From Streptomyces carpinensis (GTDB lineage: Bacteria; Actinomycetota; Actinomycetes; Streptomycetales; Streptomycetaceae), in assembly GCF_002154505.1 (NCBI RefSeq), contig NZ_MUBM01000034.1:1-52351 (forward strand): a DNA stretch of 52,351 bases, read 5' to 3'. Positions 9,143 through 16,982 of the stretch are shown piece after piece. Below the pieces are notes generated by a model. That model was not told the DNA's origin and did no database searches. It was given only the letters and a program-made list of their open reading frames with translations. The position numbers were made by a program, and so were the translations under genes. Each line of letters begins with the position of its first letter. Within the stretch, counting starts at the first letter, position 1.

Positions 9143-9191
9143 CGCCGAAGTGACCGAAGTACAGGTGCAGGTCTGACGGAGGTGCAGGGCG

Positions 9192-9794
9192 ATGGCCGGT
9201 TTCCGGAGTCTGGCGAGACAGGTGAGGGATCCGCGGTGCGATCTGGCGCTGCGGCGGTACTCACTGCGCAAGTGCCTCGAGCGGTTCGCTCCCTACGGGC
9301 ACAGGGCGACCTGGGACCATCTGTGCTCCCGGGCCGGGTTCGGCCCCGAGGACAGGTCCCCCGACCCGGTGCGGCTCGTGGCCGCGCTGGAGGAGCTGGA
9401 GGAGGCGCGCTCGGTGTGGCTCGACTACGAGGTCGAGTTCGCCCGGCGCCGCAGGAAGGAGAAGCACGACGGGCTGCGCCGGCCGGGCAGCGTGGACGAC
9501 TGGCACCGGCTGACCTGGGGCGGTTTCGGGGTCGCCTGGTGCGACGACCCGCGGGTGCATCCGGCCGAACCACTGGCCGAGGTGCTGCGCCGGCTGATCG
9601 CCGCACTGGAGCGTGACCCGGGTTCGGTCTGCCCGGTGTGCGGCGGTGAACGGCTGGTCTGGAGGTACGGCCTGGACCACGAGCCGTCGACCGGGCCGGT
9701 GTGCGTGGACTGCGGCATCCTGGTGCCGCGGCCCGTCCTCACCCCCGAGGCACTGGCCTGCGCCGGGCGGGGGAGGTTGCTGGTGTCGGCCTGA
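9192..9794 (+). CDS. hypothetical protein with C-terminal zinc ribbon
   Basis: About 200 residues, not recognised as a named family. The middle is rich in charged and aromatic residues (WLDYEVEFARRRRKEKHDG, then a W-rich segment LTWGGFGVAWCDDP). The C-terminal third holds two CxxC pairs, CPVCGGERLVW and CVDCGILVP, 26-27 residues apart, as expected for a zinc-binding ribbon. Start ATG at 9192 has ACGGAGG about 9 bases upstream. No signal peptide or membrane segment. The gene stands alone, directly behind the repeat array at 9081-9142. A nucleic-acid- or protein-binding role is possible; nothing more can be claimed. Confidence 0.72.
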   Translation: MAGFRSLARQVRDPRCDLALRRYSLRKCLERFAPYGHRATWDHLCSRAGFGPEDRSPDPVRLVAALEELEEARSVWLDYEVEFARRRRKEKHDGLRRPGSVDDWHRLTWGGFGVAWCDDPRVHPAEPLAEVLRRLIAALERDPGSVCPVCGGERLVWRYGLDHEPSTGPVCVDCGILVPRPVLTPEALACAGRGRLLVSA

Positions 9795-9937
9795 GCCGAG
9801 CCCGCACGGAGAACAGCGCATGAGCGTTGCGGGGGTGCGCAGGGGGATGCCGCACCCCTCTGTTCGAACACCGACGATGTCCTCGAACACCACGGAGTCC
9901 GGAGGCTTTTCAACGGGGGACGGGGGACCATTCCAGG

Positions 9938-10663
9938 ATGCAGGTGTGTCTGAACGGGGCCCGGCAGCCCACCGAGAGCGCAGTGGTGCCGCTGGTGCCG
10001 GAGGCGATGGCCGAGTCCGCGGCCGGCGCCGTCGCGGCCGGGGCCACGGGGATCCATGTCCACCCCAGGACCCCGTGCGGCCGGGACAGCGTGTCGCCGC
10101 GCGTGGTCGCGGCGGCGGTGGAGGCGATCCGGAAGCGGGTGCCGGTGCCGGTCGGGGTGGCCACGGGCGGCTGGACGGAGCCCGGCCCGGCGGCCCGGCC
10201 GGCGCGTGTGCGCGGCTGGACGGTGCTGCCCGACGTCGCCTCCGTCGACTGGCACGAACCGGGCGCGGAGGAGCTGGCCGCCGCGCTGCTCGCGCTGGGC
10301 GTCGGCGTGGAGGCGGGCATCCGGTCCGGCACGGACGGCGCGGCCCGGTTCGCGGCCTCGCCCCTCGGACCCGCCGTCCTGCGCGTACTGGCCAAGGTCA
10401 CGGACCCGGACCCGGAGACTGCCGAGGAATCCGCCCGGACCCTGCTGGCCGAGCTGGGTGACACCCACGGGCGTCCGGTGCTGCTGCACGGCGAGGAGGG
10501 CGGGGCGTGGCCGGTACTGCGACTGGCCGGCCGGCTCGGCCTGGCCACCCGTATCGGCCTGGAGGACACGCTGACCCTGCCAGACGGTGAACGGGCCCTG
10601 TCCAACGCCCAGTTGGTGGCGGAGGGCCTCGTCCAGTACGGGTCGGCCCAGCGCTCGCCGTAG
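9938..10663 (+). CDS. BKACE / DUF849 family beta-keto acid cleavage-like protein
   Basis: About 241 residues beginning MQVCLNGARQPTE. The pattern N-G-A-R near the start, then AGATGIHVHPRTPCGRDS (metal-binding HxH), then a segment ending ATRIGLEDTLTLPDG, matches the beta-keto acid cleavage enzymes, which condense a beta-keto acid with acetyl-CoA using a divalent metal. It is shorter than usual (about 270-310 residues), the shortening being in the central barrel. ATG at 9938 is where homology begins; the ribosome site is weak. No catabolic partner gene is adjacent, so the substrate cannot be guessed from context. Confidence 0.78.
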   Translation: MQVCLNGARQPTESAVVPLVPEAMAESAAGAVAAGATGIHVHPRTPCGRDSVSPRVVAAAVEAIRKRVPVPVGVATGGWTEPGPAARPARVRGWTVLPDVASVDWHEPGAEELAAALLALGVGVEAGIRSGTDGAARFAASPLGPAVLRVLAKVTDPDPETAEESARTLLAELGDTHGRPVLLHGEEGGAWPVLRLAGRLGLATRIGLEDTLTLPDGERALSNAQLVAEGLVQYGSAQRSP

Positions 10664-10682
10664 CGTCCGGCGTGTCGCCGTT

Positions 10683-10703
10683 CGTCGCCCGCGCGGGGCG
10701 ACG
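10683..10703. terminator. hairpin after the BKACE-like gene
   Basis: CGTCGCCC and GGGCGACG form a perfect 8-bp stem around a 5-base loop, 20 bases after the stop codon and well before the RNA ligase start. Confidence 0.55.
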
Positions 10704-10854
10704 GCGCGGGAACCGGTGCCGTCAGGCTCGGGACGGCCGACCGCCGATCGGGGGGTCGGCAGGCTACCAGCGGCTAATCCGCTCGCTCCACCCCTTTGCC
10801 GCCCGGACAGTTGGAGGCGATGAGACCCGTGTGAGGACCGTGAGGAGAGTCCCG

Positions 10855-11922
10855 ATGTCGACGCTGCGCGTCACCGCCGAAGTGCTGACCGTCCACCCGC
10901 ATCCGAACGCCGACGCACTGGAGCTGGCCCAGGTGGGCCTGTACCGCGCCGTCGTAGCCAAGGGCGTGTACCGCACCGGCGAGGCCGCCGTGTACATCCC
11001 CGAGCAGTCGGTGCTCCCCGTCGCGCTGATCGAGGAGCTGGGGCTGACCGGGCGGCTGGCGGGCGGCGACCGGGACCGGGTCAAGGCGGTGCGGCTGCGC
11101 GGCGAGCTGTCGCAGGGCATCGTGTGCCGGCCGAAGGCGCTCGCGGACGTCGACCTGACGCGGGCGGCGGCCGAGGGCACCGACTTCGCCGAGCTGCTCG
11201 GCATCACCAAGTGGGTGCCGCCCGTCCCGCCCACGATGAGCGGCGACGTGGAGCCGGCGCCCGATCTGCTGCCCTGGGTCGACATCGAGAACATCCAGCG
11301 CTACCCGGACGTCTTCACCGCCGGTGAGCCGGTGGTCCTGACCGAGAAGCTGCACGGCACGGCCTGTCTGCTCACCTTCTTCGCCGACGACGGCCGGGTG
11401 CAGATCTCCTCCAAGGGCTTCGGCGCGAGGTCACTGGCGCTGAAGGAGGACCCGCGGAACCTGTACTGGCGGGCGGTGCGGGCGCATCGCGTGCCGGAGG
11501 CGGCGGCCCGGCTCGCCGAACGGCTCGGGGCGCGCCGCGTCGGGATCTTCGGCGAGGTGTACGGGGCGGGCGTGCAGGACCTGACCTACGGTGCCGACGG
11601 GCGGCGGGACACACTGGGGTACGCCGTGTTCGACGTGTCAGCGGAGATCGACGGAGCCGTGCGGTGGCTGGACGCGGGGGAGCTGCTGGACGGGGAGCTG
11701 CCGTTGGCGCCGCGGCTGTACGAGGGGCCGTACGACATCGGGCGGGTGCTGGAGTTCGCGACCGGGAGGGAGACCGTGTCCGGGCGGGAGCTGCATCTGC
11801 GCGAGGGCGTGGTGATACGTCCCGCCGTGGAGCGCCACAGCCCGGTGACCGCGGGCCGGGCGATCGCCAAGGCGGTCAGCCCGGCGTATCTGACGCGGAT
11901 GGGCGGGACGGAGTACGAGTGA
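10855..11922 (+). CDS. RNA ligase of the Deinococcus Rnl (DRB0094) type
   Basis: A 355-residue nucleotidyltransferase. The N-terminal 160 residues form a tRNA-binding/OB-fold-like module (LRVTAEVLTVHPHPNADALELAQVGLYRAVVAKG). The ligase domain follows with motif I EKLHGT (nucleotidyl lysine), motif III-like IFGEVYG, motif IV EGVVIRP and a motif V-like KAVSPAY. The Deinococcus enzyme seals 3'-OH/5'-phosphate RNA ends through an AMP intermediate. Start ATG at 10855 has GTGAGGAGAG upstream; an in-frame extension back to 10672 is unlikely. Monocistronic and followed by hairpins. All motifs look intact, so activity is expected. The cellular RNA repaired is unknown. Confidence 0.87.
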   Translation: MSTLRVTAEVLTVHPHPNADALELAQVGLYRAVVAKGVYRTGEAAVYIPEQSVLPVALIEELGLTGRLAGGDRDRVKAVRLRGELSQGIVCRPKALADVDLTRAAAEGTDFAELLGITKWVPPVPPTMSGDVEPAPDLLPWVDIENIQRYPDVFTAGEPVVLTEKLHGTACLLTFFADDGRVQISSKGFGARSLALKEDPRNLYWRAVRAHRVPEAAARLAERLGARRVGIFGEVYGAGVQDLTYGADGRRDTLGYAVFDVSAEIDGAVRWLDAGELLDGELPLAPRLYEGPYDIGRVLEFATGRETVSGRELHLREGVVIRPAVERHSPVTAGRAIAKAVSPAYLTRMGGTEYE

Positions 11923-11931
11923 CCCGGCGGA

Positions 11932-11959
11932 CGGTGTTGCCGGACACCGCTCCGTGTCC
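11932..11959. terminator. overlapping hairpins between RNA ligase and soxR
   Basis: CGGTGT/ACACCG and GGACAC/GTGTCC are mutually exclusive 6-bp stems just after the RNA ligase stop, in the convergent gap before soxR. The rest of the gap (to 12082) shows nothing else I can support. Confidence 0.4.
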
Positions 11960-12082
11960 CGCACTCGTTTGTCAGACACCCCCAAGCCCTGTCGTCGAAC
12001 TCCCGTCTGCCCTACGGCGCCATGGACGCACCTGCCGCCGCAGGGCCCACCCACCTGTCAATGACGTCCGTCAGTTTTAGAC

Positions 12083-12592
12083 CTAGGAGGTCCGTCGCTC
12101 CACCATCAGGCGGGAGCCCACCTGGCGTTCGCCGATCGCGTCGTCCGGGTTGGACAGCACACACGTGTCCAGGGACAGGCAGCCGCAGCCGATGCAGTCG
12201 GTGAGGTGGTCGCGCAGGCGGTTGAGCTGCTTGATGCGCTCGTCCAGCTCGGTGCGCCAGGCCTCGGAGAGGCGGGCCCAGTCCTCCCGGGTGGGTGTGC
12301 GTTCCTCGGGGAGCTGGGCGAGCGCCTCGCGGATCGTGGCCAGCGGGATGCCGACGCGTTGCGCGGCCCGGACGAAGGCGACCCGACGCAGGGTGTCGCG
12401 GGTGTAGCGGCGCTGGTTGCCGGCGGTGCGGCGGCTCCTGATCAGGCCCTTGGACTCGTAGAAGTGCAGGGCGGAGACGGCGGCACCGCTGCGCGCGGAC
12501 ACCTGTCCGACGGTCAGCTCGTGGATCTTCTCGGGAATCTGGGGCACTCCTCCGAGCCTACCCACCGTGTCGCGCTCCGCTTCCGTTGACAT
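12083..12592 (-). CDS. soxR: redox-sensitive transcriptional activator SoxR
   Basis: MerR-family regulator of 169 residues. The N-terminal winged helix reads [26 protein letters not shown], followed by [17 protein letters not shown], a dimerisation helix, and the SoxR-specific cluster loop [12 protein letters not shown], whose four cysteines bind the [2Fe-2S] centre that senses redox-active compounds. In Streptomyces, SoxR responds to endogenous redox-active pigments and controls a few oxidoreductases and exporters rather than soxS. ATG at 12592 opens the family sequence. It is divergent from the MaoC gene, sharing a 65-base promoter region. I saw no typical SoxR box in the window, so its targets are probably elsewhere. 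Confidence 0.95.
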   Translation of the reverse strand: MSTEAERDTVGRLGGVPQIPEKIHELTVGQVSARSGAAVSALHFYESKGLIRSRRTAGNQRRYTRDTLRRVAFVRAAQRVGIPLATIREALAQLPEERTPTREDWARLSEAWRTELDERIKQLNRLRDHLTDCIGCGCLSLDTCVLSNPDDAIGERQVGSRLMVERRTS

Positions 12593-12612
12593 GACCCGCC
12601 GAGCCGAGCATG

Positions 12613-12628
12613 CTAAGCAGTTGCTTAG
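12613..12628. promoter_or_regulatory. perfect TetR-type palindrome in the soxR/maoC promoter gap
   Basis: CTAAGCA-GT-TGCTTAG has two perfect 7-base arms around a 2-base centre. It lies 30 bases upstream of the MaoC start and 21 bases upstream of the soxR start. The closely similar CTGAGCG-AG-CGCTTAG at 13805-13820 precedes the TetR gene at 13133-13756. Confidence 0.7.
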
Positions 12629-12657
12629 AGTTGATGTGCGACGCGAGAGGCCGGGAC

Positions 12658-13119
12658 ATGGCAGAGCCGAGGATCTTCACCTCCGCCGACGAGCTGAAGG
12701 CGGCGGTGGGTGAGCAGCTGGGATACACCGACTGGCTGGAGATCGACCAGAAGCGGATCGACCTCTTCGCGGAGGCGACCGGCGACCATCAGTGGATCCA
12801 CGTGGATCCGGAGAAGGCCGCAGCCGGCCCCTTCGGCACCACCATCGCCCACGGCTATCTGACCCTGTCGCTGCTCCCGCTGTTCGGGCCGCAGCTGATC
12901 TCGGTCGAGGGCGTGAAGATGGGCGTCAACTACGGCACCAACAAGGTGCGCTTCCCCTCCCCCGTCCCGGTCGGCTCGCGGCTGCGCGCCACCGCGACGA
13001 TCAGCGGCGTGGCGGACGTGCCGGGCGGGGTGCAGGTGAGCGTGGCCTTCACCGTGGAGCGGGAGGGCGGCGACAAGCCGGTGTGCGTGGCGGAGTCGGT
13101 GTCGCGGTACTACCTGTGA
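12658..13119 (+). CDS. MaoC-like (R)-specific enoyl-CoA hydratase
   Basis: Single hot-dog-fold protein of 153 residues. It carries the hydratase-2 signature: Asp and His of [15 protein letters not shown], then [18 protein letters not shown], with the conserved GTTIAHG turn. It should hydrate trans-2-enoyl-CoA to (R)-3-hydroxyacyl-CoA. Start ATG at 12658 (MAEPRIF) was preferred over 12610, because the shorter start leaves the palindrome at 12613-12628 outside the gene. It converges with the TetR gene at 13133 with only 13 bases between stops. Probably repressed by that TetR through the shared palindrome. Confidence 0.92.
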   Translation: MAEPRIFTSADELKAAVGEQLGYTDWLEIDQKRIDLFAEATGDHQWIHVDPEKAAAGPFGTTIAHGYLTLSLLPLFGPQLISVEGVKMGVNYGTNKVRFPSPVPVGSRLRATATISGVADVPGGVQVSVAFTVEREGGDKPVCVAESVSRYYL

Positions 13120-13132
13120 CCCGGCGGGCGCC

Positions 13133-13756
13133 CTACTTGGCGCCCACCATCCGGAGCACGAGGTCGGCGTAGAGCGCGCCGACCTCCTCGGGGGTGAACG
13201 GGCCGTCCACGTTGAACCAGCGGGCCACGTCGATGCACAGCGACAGCACGGCGAGGGTGGTGCCCTGCACGTCCAGCACGTCGAACTCGCCCGCGGTCAC
13301 ACCTTCCTCGATGATCCCGCGCACCTCGGCGTCGACCTGGCGGCGCAGAGCGACGATCTCGGCGCGGGCCTCGGGGCCGAGGGCGTCGAGTTCGTACTGC
13401 ACGACCCGCGCGGTGGTGCGCCGCCCCGCATGCCAGCGAACGAAGGAGCTGACCGCGTCGGCCAGCCGTTCCTTCGCCGTCCCCTCGCGCCGCGCCGCCG
13501 TGCGCAGGATGTCGAGGGCCTTGTCGTGGCCGATCCGGCTGATCCGGTGGAGCAGCTCTTCCTTGGTCTTGTAGTGGATGTAGAGCGCGGCCGGACTCAT
13601 GCCGGCGCGGCCCGCGATGTCGCGGGTGGTCGTCGCGTGGTAACCCCGTTCGGCGAAGGCCTCCACGGCGGCGACGAGCAGCCGTCGGGCCGCGTCAGGG
13701 GTGACCTCTTCCCACGGCTCCACTTCGCCGCCGGTCGTCTCCTCCGCCGTACTCAT
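13133..13756 (-). CDS. TetR family regulator (acyl-CoA metabolism type)
   Basis: 207 residues. N-terminal HTH: GYHATTTRDIAGRAGMSPAALYIHYKTKEELL, then an all-helical ligand domain ending FTPEEVGALYADLVLRMVG. Start ATG at 13756. The palindrome at 13805-13820, about 50 bases upstream of this start, and its near-twin before the convergent MaoC gene suggest autoregulation and control of maoC. A fatty acyl-CoA or enoyl-CoA ligand is plausible but not shown by sequence. Confidence 0.9.
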   Translation of the reverse strand: MSTAEETTGGEVEPWEEVTPDAARRLLVAAVEAFAERGYHATTTRDIAGRAGMSPAALYIHYKTKEELLHRISRIGHDKALDILRTAARREGTAKERLADAVSSFVRWHAGRRTTARVVQYELDALGPEARAEIVALRRQVDAEVRGIIEEGVTAGEFDVLDVQGTTLAVLSLCIDVARWFNVDGPFTPEEVGALYADLVLRMVGAK

Positions 13757-13804
13757 CGCTCGCTCGCCCCTCTCGGTGACAGGAGCACCACCATACCGCC
13801 GAAG

Positions 13805-13820
13805 CTGAGCGAGCGCTTAG
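13805..13820. promoter_or_regulatory. near-perfect palindrome upstream of the TetR gene
   Basis: CTGAGCG-AG-CGCTTAG: 7-base arms with one mismatch. It differs from the site at 12613-12628 mainly at the centre-flanking bases; common form CTRAGCR-N2-YGCTTAG. Likely autoregulatory operator. Confidence 0.65.
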
Positions 13821-13829
13821 CCTGCCTGC

Positions 13830-14117
13830 TCAGATCTTCTCGAAGGGGTCGTGCTCGGCGAGGAGCTTCTCCAGCCGCGCCTGGTCGACCCGGCTCACGA
13901 TCTGCCCCGCCTCCTGCCGGTCCCTGATCACCTTGGCCAGGGTGAAGGCAGAAGTGACGAGGTACAGGACCGCGATCGCGAGGAAGGCCCGGACCCAAGC
14001 GCTGGTGTCCAGCTGGTAGATGCCGATGGCGGTGGCGGACATGGCGACCGCGAAGGAGGCGACGGCCTGGCCGTAGAAGGCGGCCGTGCTCTGCTGCTTG
14101 ACCGGTGTGTCACTCAT
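13830..14117 (-). CDS. YiaA/YiaB-like two-helix membrane protein
   Basis: Small protein of 95 residues with two predicted membrane helices (about 17-37, AAFYGQAVASFAVAMSATAIG; and about 43-65, SAWVRAFLAIAVLYLVTSAF), followed by TLAKVIRDRQEAGQIVSRVDQARLEKLLAEHDPFE. The pattern matches the yiaA/B domain: two helices, a short W-containing turn and a charged tail. Start ATG at 14117 (MSDTPVKQQ) is chosen over 14153. Function unknown in the whole family. Confidence 0.8.
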   Translation of the reverse strand: MSDTPVKQQSTAAFYGQAVASFAVAMSATAIGIYQLDTSAWVRAFLAIAVLYLVTSAFTLAKVIRDRQEAGQIVSRVDQARLEKLLAEHDPFEKI

Positions 14118-14185
14118 GCAGAAGAGCATCGGCGGACGTGGCCCGCGCCACATCCGCCGAAGTACTCAGACCCGTACTCAGATGC

Positions 14186-15337
14186 TCAGAACGCCGAGAC
14201 CCCGGTCAGGGAACGCCCGATGACCAGCTTCTGGATCTGGCTCGTGCCCTCGTAGAGGGTCATCACCCGGGCGTCGCGCAGCAGCTTGCCCGCCGGGTAC
14301 TCGTCGATGTAGCCGTAGCCGCCGAAGACCTGCAGGGCGTTGTTGGCGGCCCGTACGGCGGCCTCCGAGGCGAACAGCTTGGCCTTGGAGGACTCGACCG
14401 TGAAGGGCAGTCCGCGGTCGATGAGGTCGGCGACCCGCCAGGTCAGCAGGCGGGCGGCGTCCACATCCACGGCAATGTCGCTGATCAGCTCCTGGACGAG
14501 CTGGTGATGGGCGATGGTCCTGCCGAACTGCTCGCGCTCGCCGGCGTAGCGGACCGCCGCGTCCAGCGCGGCCTGGGCTATGCCGACGCAGCCGGCGGCC
14601 ACCGACATCCGGCCCTTGGCGAGGGCGGACATGGCGACCGAGAACCCCTTGCCCTCGGGCGCCAGCATCGCGGAGGCAGGGACACGCACGTCCTCCAGGA
14701 CCAGCTCGGCGGTCGCCTGGCCGCGCAGGCCCAGCTTGCCGTGGATGGTACGGCGGGTCAGCCCGGGGGTGTCGGTCGGGACGAGGAAGGCGGAGACGCC
14801 CTTGTGGCCGGGGGCGTCGGTGGAGCGGGCGAAGAGCAGGACGACATCCGCCCAGGTGCCGTTGGTGATGAACATCTTGGTGCCGTTGACGACGTAGTCG
14901 TCGCCGTCGCGCACGGCCCGGGTGGCGAGGTTGCCCGCGTCCGAGCCGGTGCCGGGCTCGGTCAGACCGAAGCAGCCGACGTACTCGCCCGAGGTGAGCC
15001 CCGGCAGCCACCGCCGCTTCTGCTCCTCGCTCCCCCAGGCGGCGATCGTCTTGGCGACCAGGCCGAGCGAGACGGACACGATGCCGCGCACGGAGGAGTC
15101 GCCGCGGCCGAGCTCCTCGGTCACCAGGCAGTAGGAGAGGTGGTCGCCGCCCGAGCCGCCGTACTCCTCGTCGACGGTGAGCCCGAGGAAGCCGACCTCG
15201 CCGAGCTTCTTCACGATGGCGCGGTCCACCTCCTCGGCGCGGTCCCAGGCCACCACGTTGGGTGCGATCTCCCGCTCCACGAAGTCCTGCGCGAGCTGCC
15301 GGACGGCGGTCTGCTCCTCGCTGAGCTCCAGGTTCAC
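14186..15337 (-). CDS. acyl-CoA dehydrogenase
   Basis: FAD flavoenzyme of about 383 residues that introduces a 2,3-double bond into an acyl-CoA. Visible signatures: FGLTEPGTGSDAG and VNGTKMFITNGTWADV (FAD/substrate loop), AAGCVGIAQAALDAAVRYAGEREQFG, FGGYGYIDEYPAGKLLRDARVMTLYEGTSQIQ, where the Glu of YEGTS is the probable catalytic base, as in short- and branched-chain enzymes. Start GTG at 15337 (NLELSEEQ) fits family N-termini and has GGGGTGA upstream; 15355 or 15367 are alternatives. Divergent from a TetR gene with an extended palindrome between them (15391-15413). Confidence 0.94.
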   Translation of the reverse strand: MNLELSEEQTAVRQLAQDFVEREIAPNVVAWDRAEEVDRAIVKKLGEVGFLGLTVDEEYGGSGGDHLSYCLVTEELGRGDSSVRGIVSVSLGLVAKTIAAWGSEEQKRRWLPGLTSGEYVGCFGLTEPGTGSDAGNLATRAVRDGDDYVVNGTKMFITNGTWADVVLLFARSTDAPGHKGVSAFLVPTDTPGLTRRTIHGKLGLRGQATAELVLEDVRVPASAMLAPEGKGFSVAMSALAKGRMSVAAGCVGIAQAALDAAVRYAGEREQFGRTIAHHQLVQELISDIAVDVDAARLLTWRVADLIDRGLPFTVESSKAKLFASEAAVRAANNALQVFGGYGYIDEYPAGKLLRDARVMTLYEGTSQIQKLVIGRSLTGVSAF

Positions 15338-15390
15338 CACGAGATCACCCCACATATGACGACACATGACAGATCTTGAAAGCCGTACAT

Positions 15391-15413
15391 TTAAATTAGC
15401 AGCGCTAGTTTAA
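15391..15413. promoter_or_regulatory. TetR operator between acyl-CoA dehydrogenase and tetR
   Basis: The core AAATTAGCAGCGCTAGTTT (15393-15411) reads AAA-n-TAGC-nnn-GCTA-n-TTT, and two further pairs extend it to TTAAA...TTTAA. It sits in the divergent promoter region, 27 bases before the regulator start and about 55 bases upstream of the dehydrogenase start. A 15-of-19 identical copy precedes the aldehyde dehydrogenase at 20838-20856. Confidence 0.72.
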
Positions 15414-15437
15414 TGCCGCAGCCCTACTATGTGCGCC

Positions 15438-16088
15438 ATGGCCCGACCACGCAAGCCCCTCCTCAGCACCGACCGCATCGTCGCGACGGCACGGGACCTC
15501 GTGGACACCGAGGGCCTGGCGGCCGTCTCCACGCGCCGGCTCGCCACCGAACTCGGGGTGAGCGGGCCGTCGCTCTACAACCACTTCAGCACCAAGGACG
15601 AGATCCTGGAGGCGGTCGCCGACTCGGTGAGCGCCCAGGTCGACCTGTCGATGTTCGAGGACGGCCGCGACTGGCGGACCGCGCTGCACGACTGGGCCGT
15701 CTCCTACCGGACCGCCCTGCGCGACCACCCGAACATCGTCCCCGTCCTCGCCCACGGCCCCGGCCGGCGCCCGGCCGCGCTGCGGCTGGCCGACGCCGTC
15801 TACGGCGCGATGGTCGACGCGGGCTGGCCGCCGGCCCAGGCCACCTCCATCGGCGCGCTGATGCGGTACTTCGTCATGGGCTCCGCGCTCGGTTCCTTCG
15901 CCGGGGGCTTCGTGGGCGACGCGGGCGCCTACGACCCGGCCGACTACCCGCACCTCGGCCAGGCCCATCTGCTGGCCGACCAGCAGGAGAAGATCGACGA
16001 GCGGGCGTTCGAGACCGGGCTGACCGCCCTGCTGGACGGCCTGGTCCAGCAGTACGAGCAGGTCGGACGGACGGCGCAGGCCACATAG
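15438..16088 (+). CDS. TetR family regulator
   Basis: 216 residues (MARPRKPLLSTDRI). HTH: GLAAVSTRRLATELGVSGPSLYNHFSTKDEILEAVAD; the C-terminal part resembles TetR_C-type ligand domains. ATG at 15438 is the preferred start; ATG at 15429 would add three residues. No Shine-Dalgarno sequence is evident, so translation may be leaderless or nearly so. Divergent from the acyl-CoA dehydrogenase. The shared operator-like sequences suggest it also controls the aldehyde/alcohol dehydrogenase operon about 5 kb away. Confidence 0.9.
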   Translation: MARPRKPLLSTDRIVATARDLVDTEGLAAVSTRRLATELGVSGPSLYNHFSTKDEILEAVADSVSAQVDLSMFEDGRDWRTALHDWAVSYRTALRDHPNIVPVLAHGPGRRPAALRLADAVYGAMVDAGWPPAQATSIGALMRYFVMGSALGSFAGGFVGDAGAYDPADYPHLGQAHLLADQQEKIDERAFETGLTALLDGLVQQYEQVGRTAQAT

Positions 16089-16093
16089 CCACA

Positions 16094-16111
16094 CTTCGGC
16101 GACCGCCGAAG
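16094..16111. promoter_or_regulatory. inverted repeat between tetR and arsR-type genes
   Basis: CTTCGGC-GACC-GCCGAAG, a perfect 7-bp inverted repeat starting 5 bases after the TetR stop and ending 24 bases before the ArsR start. It could be a terminator of the first gene or an operator of the second; sequence alone does not decide. Confidence 0.45.
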
Positions 16112-16135
16112 CGTGCGTGCCGCATGCTGGTTCAC

Positions 16136-16858
16136 ATGACCACCAGGGAGCGCACCAAGGACCCCCAGGCGGCCGGCCTGGCGACGCTCGCCGGGCTGAT
16201 GGCCGACGAGACCCGGGCGGCCTGCCTGCTGGCGCTGCTCGACGGACGGGCGTGGACCGCGGGCGAGCTGGCCCGGCACGCGGGCGTGGCCGCGTCGACC
16301 CTCAGCGAACACCTGGGCAAGCTCGTCGCGGGCGGACTGCTCACCGAGGAGCGCCAGGGCCGGCACCGGTATGTGCGGCTGGCCGGCACCCGGGTGGCGC
16401 AGCTGGTCGAGGACCTGGCCGCACACGTCTCCCCCCAGGCTCCGCGGCGCCCCCGCACGCTTCGGGAGTCGAGCGCCGGTTCGGCGATGGCCCGTGGGCG
16501 CACCTGCTACGACCATCTCGCGGGGCGGCTGGGCATCGCGGTGACGGACGCGCTGACCGGGCGGGGGCTCCTGCGCCAGGACACCGGGTTCGCGCTCACC
16601 GACGCGGGGCTGAGCTGGTTCGACTCGGCCGGCATCGGCCTGGACCGCGGGGGCCGCCGCCCGCTGGCCCGCGCCTGCCTCGACTGGACGGAACGCCGCC
16701 CGCATCTGGCGGGGGTCGCGGGCGCGGCGCTGTGCCGGCACGCGCTCGACACCGGCTGGTGCGTGCGCATCGGCTCGGAGCGCGCCGTGAAGGTCACGCC
16801 GGCCGGCGAGCGCGCGCTGTCCGAGTTGCTGGGGATCGAGGCGTCGGCACTGCACTGA
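16136..16858 (+). CDS. ArsR family transcriptional regulator
   Basis: About 240 residues. Winged-helix core: LAGLMADETRAACLLALLDGRAWTAGELARHAGVAASTLSEHLGKLVAGGLLTEERQGRHRYVRL. A roughly 130-residue C-terminal extension (GRTCYDHLAGRLGIAVTDALTGRGLL ... CLDWTERRPHLAGVAGAALCRHAL ... IGSERAVKVTPAGERAL) is typical of a large Streptomyces ArsR subfamily that lacks an obvious metal site. ATG 16136 (MTTRER) chosen; ATG 16124 is an alternative. It may control the EamA exporter that follows on the same strand after 124 bases. Confidence 0.88.
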   Translation: MTTRERTKDPQAAGLATLAGLMADETRAACLLALLDGRAWTAGELARHAGVAASTLSEHLGKLVAGGLLTEERQGRHRYVRLAGTRVAQLVEDLAAHVSPQAPRRPRTLRESSAGSAMARGRTCYDHLAGRLGIAVTDALTGRGLLRQDTGFALTDAGLSWFDSAGIGLDRGGRRPLARACLDWTERRPHLAGVAGAALCRHALDTGWCVRIGSERAVKVTPAGERALSELLGIEASALH

Positions 16859-16982
16859 GCCCGATCCGCCCGGTCCGTCCCCTTCGCCTGTCTCTTCGGT
16901 CCGGCGCGTCTCCCGGGTCCCCGCGGCCTCCGTCCGAAATCCGCGAGCTTTCCCTCCCCTCCCCCGCCTAGCCTCAGGAAGC

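Noticed and set aside
9861..9870. TGTTCGAACA palindrome, resembling an actinobacterial SOS/LexA half-pattern, before the BKACE-like gene
   Set aside because: It lacks the spaced TCGAAC-N4-GTTCGA form and a downstream DNA-repair gene; a 10-base palindrome alone is weak.
12593..12657. Search for a SoxR box near soxR
   Set aside because: No CCTCAAG-type dyad in the divergent gap; the palindrome there is of TetR type.
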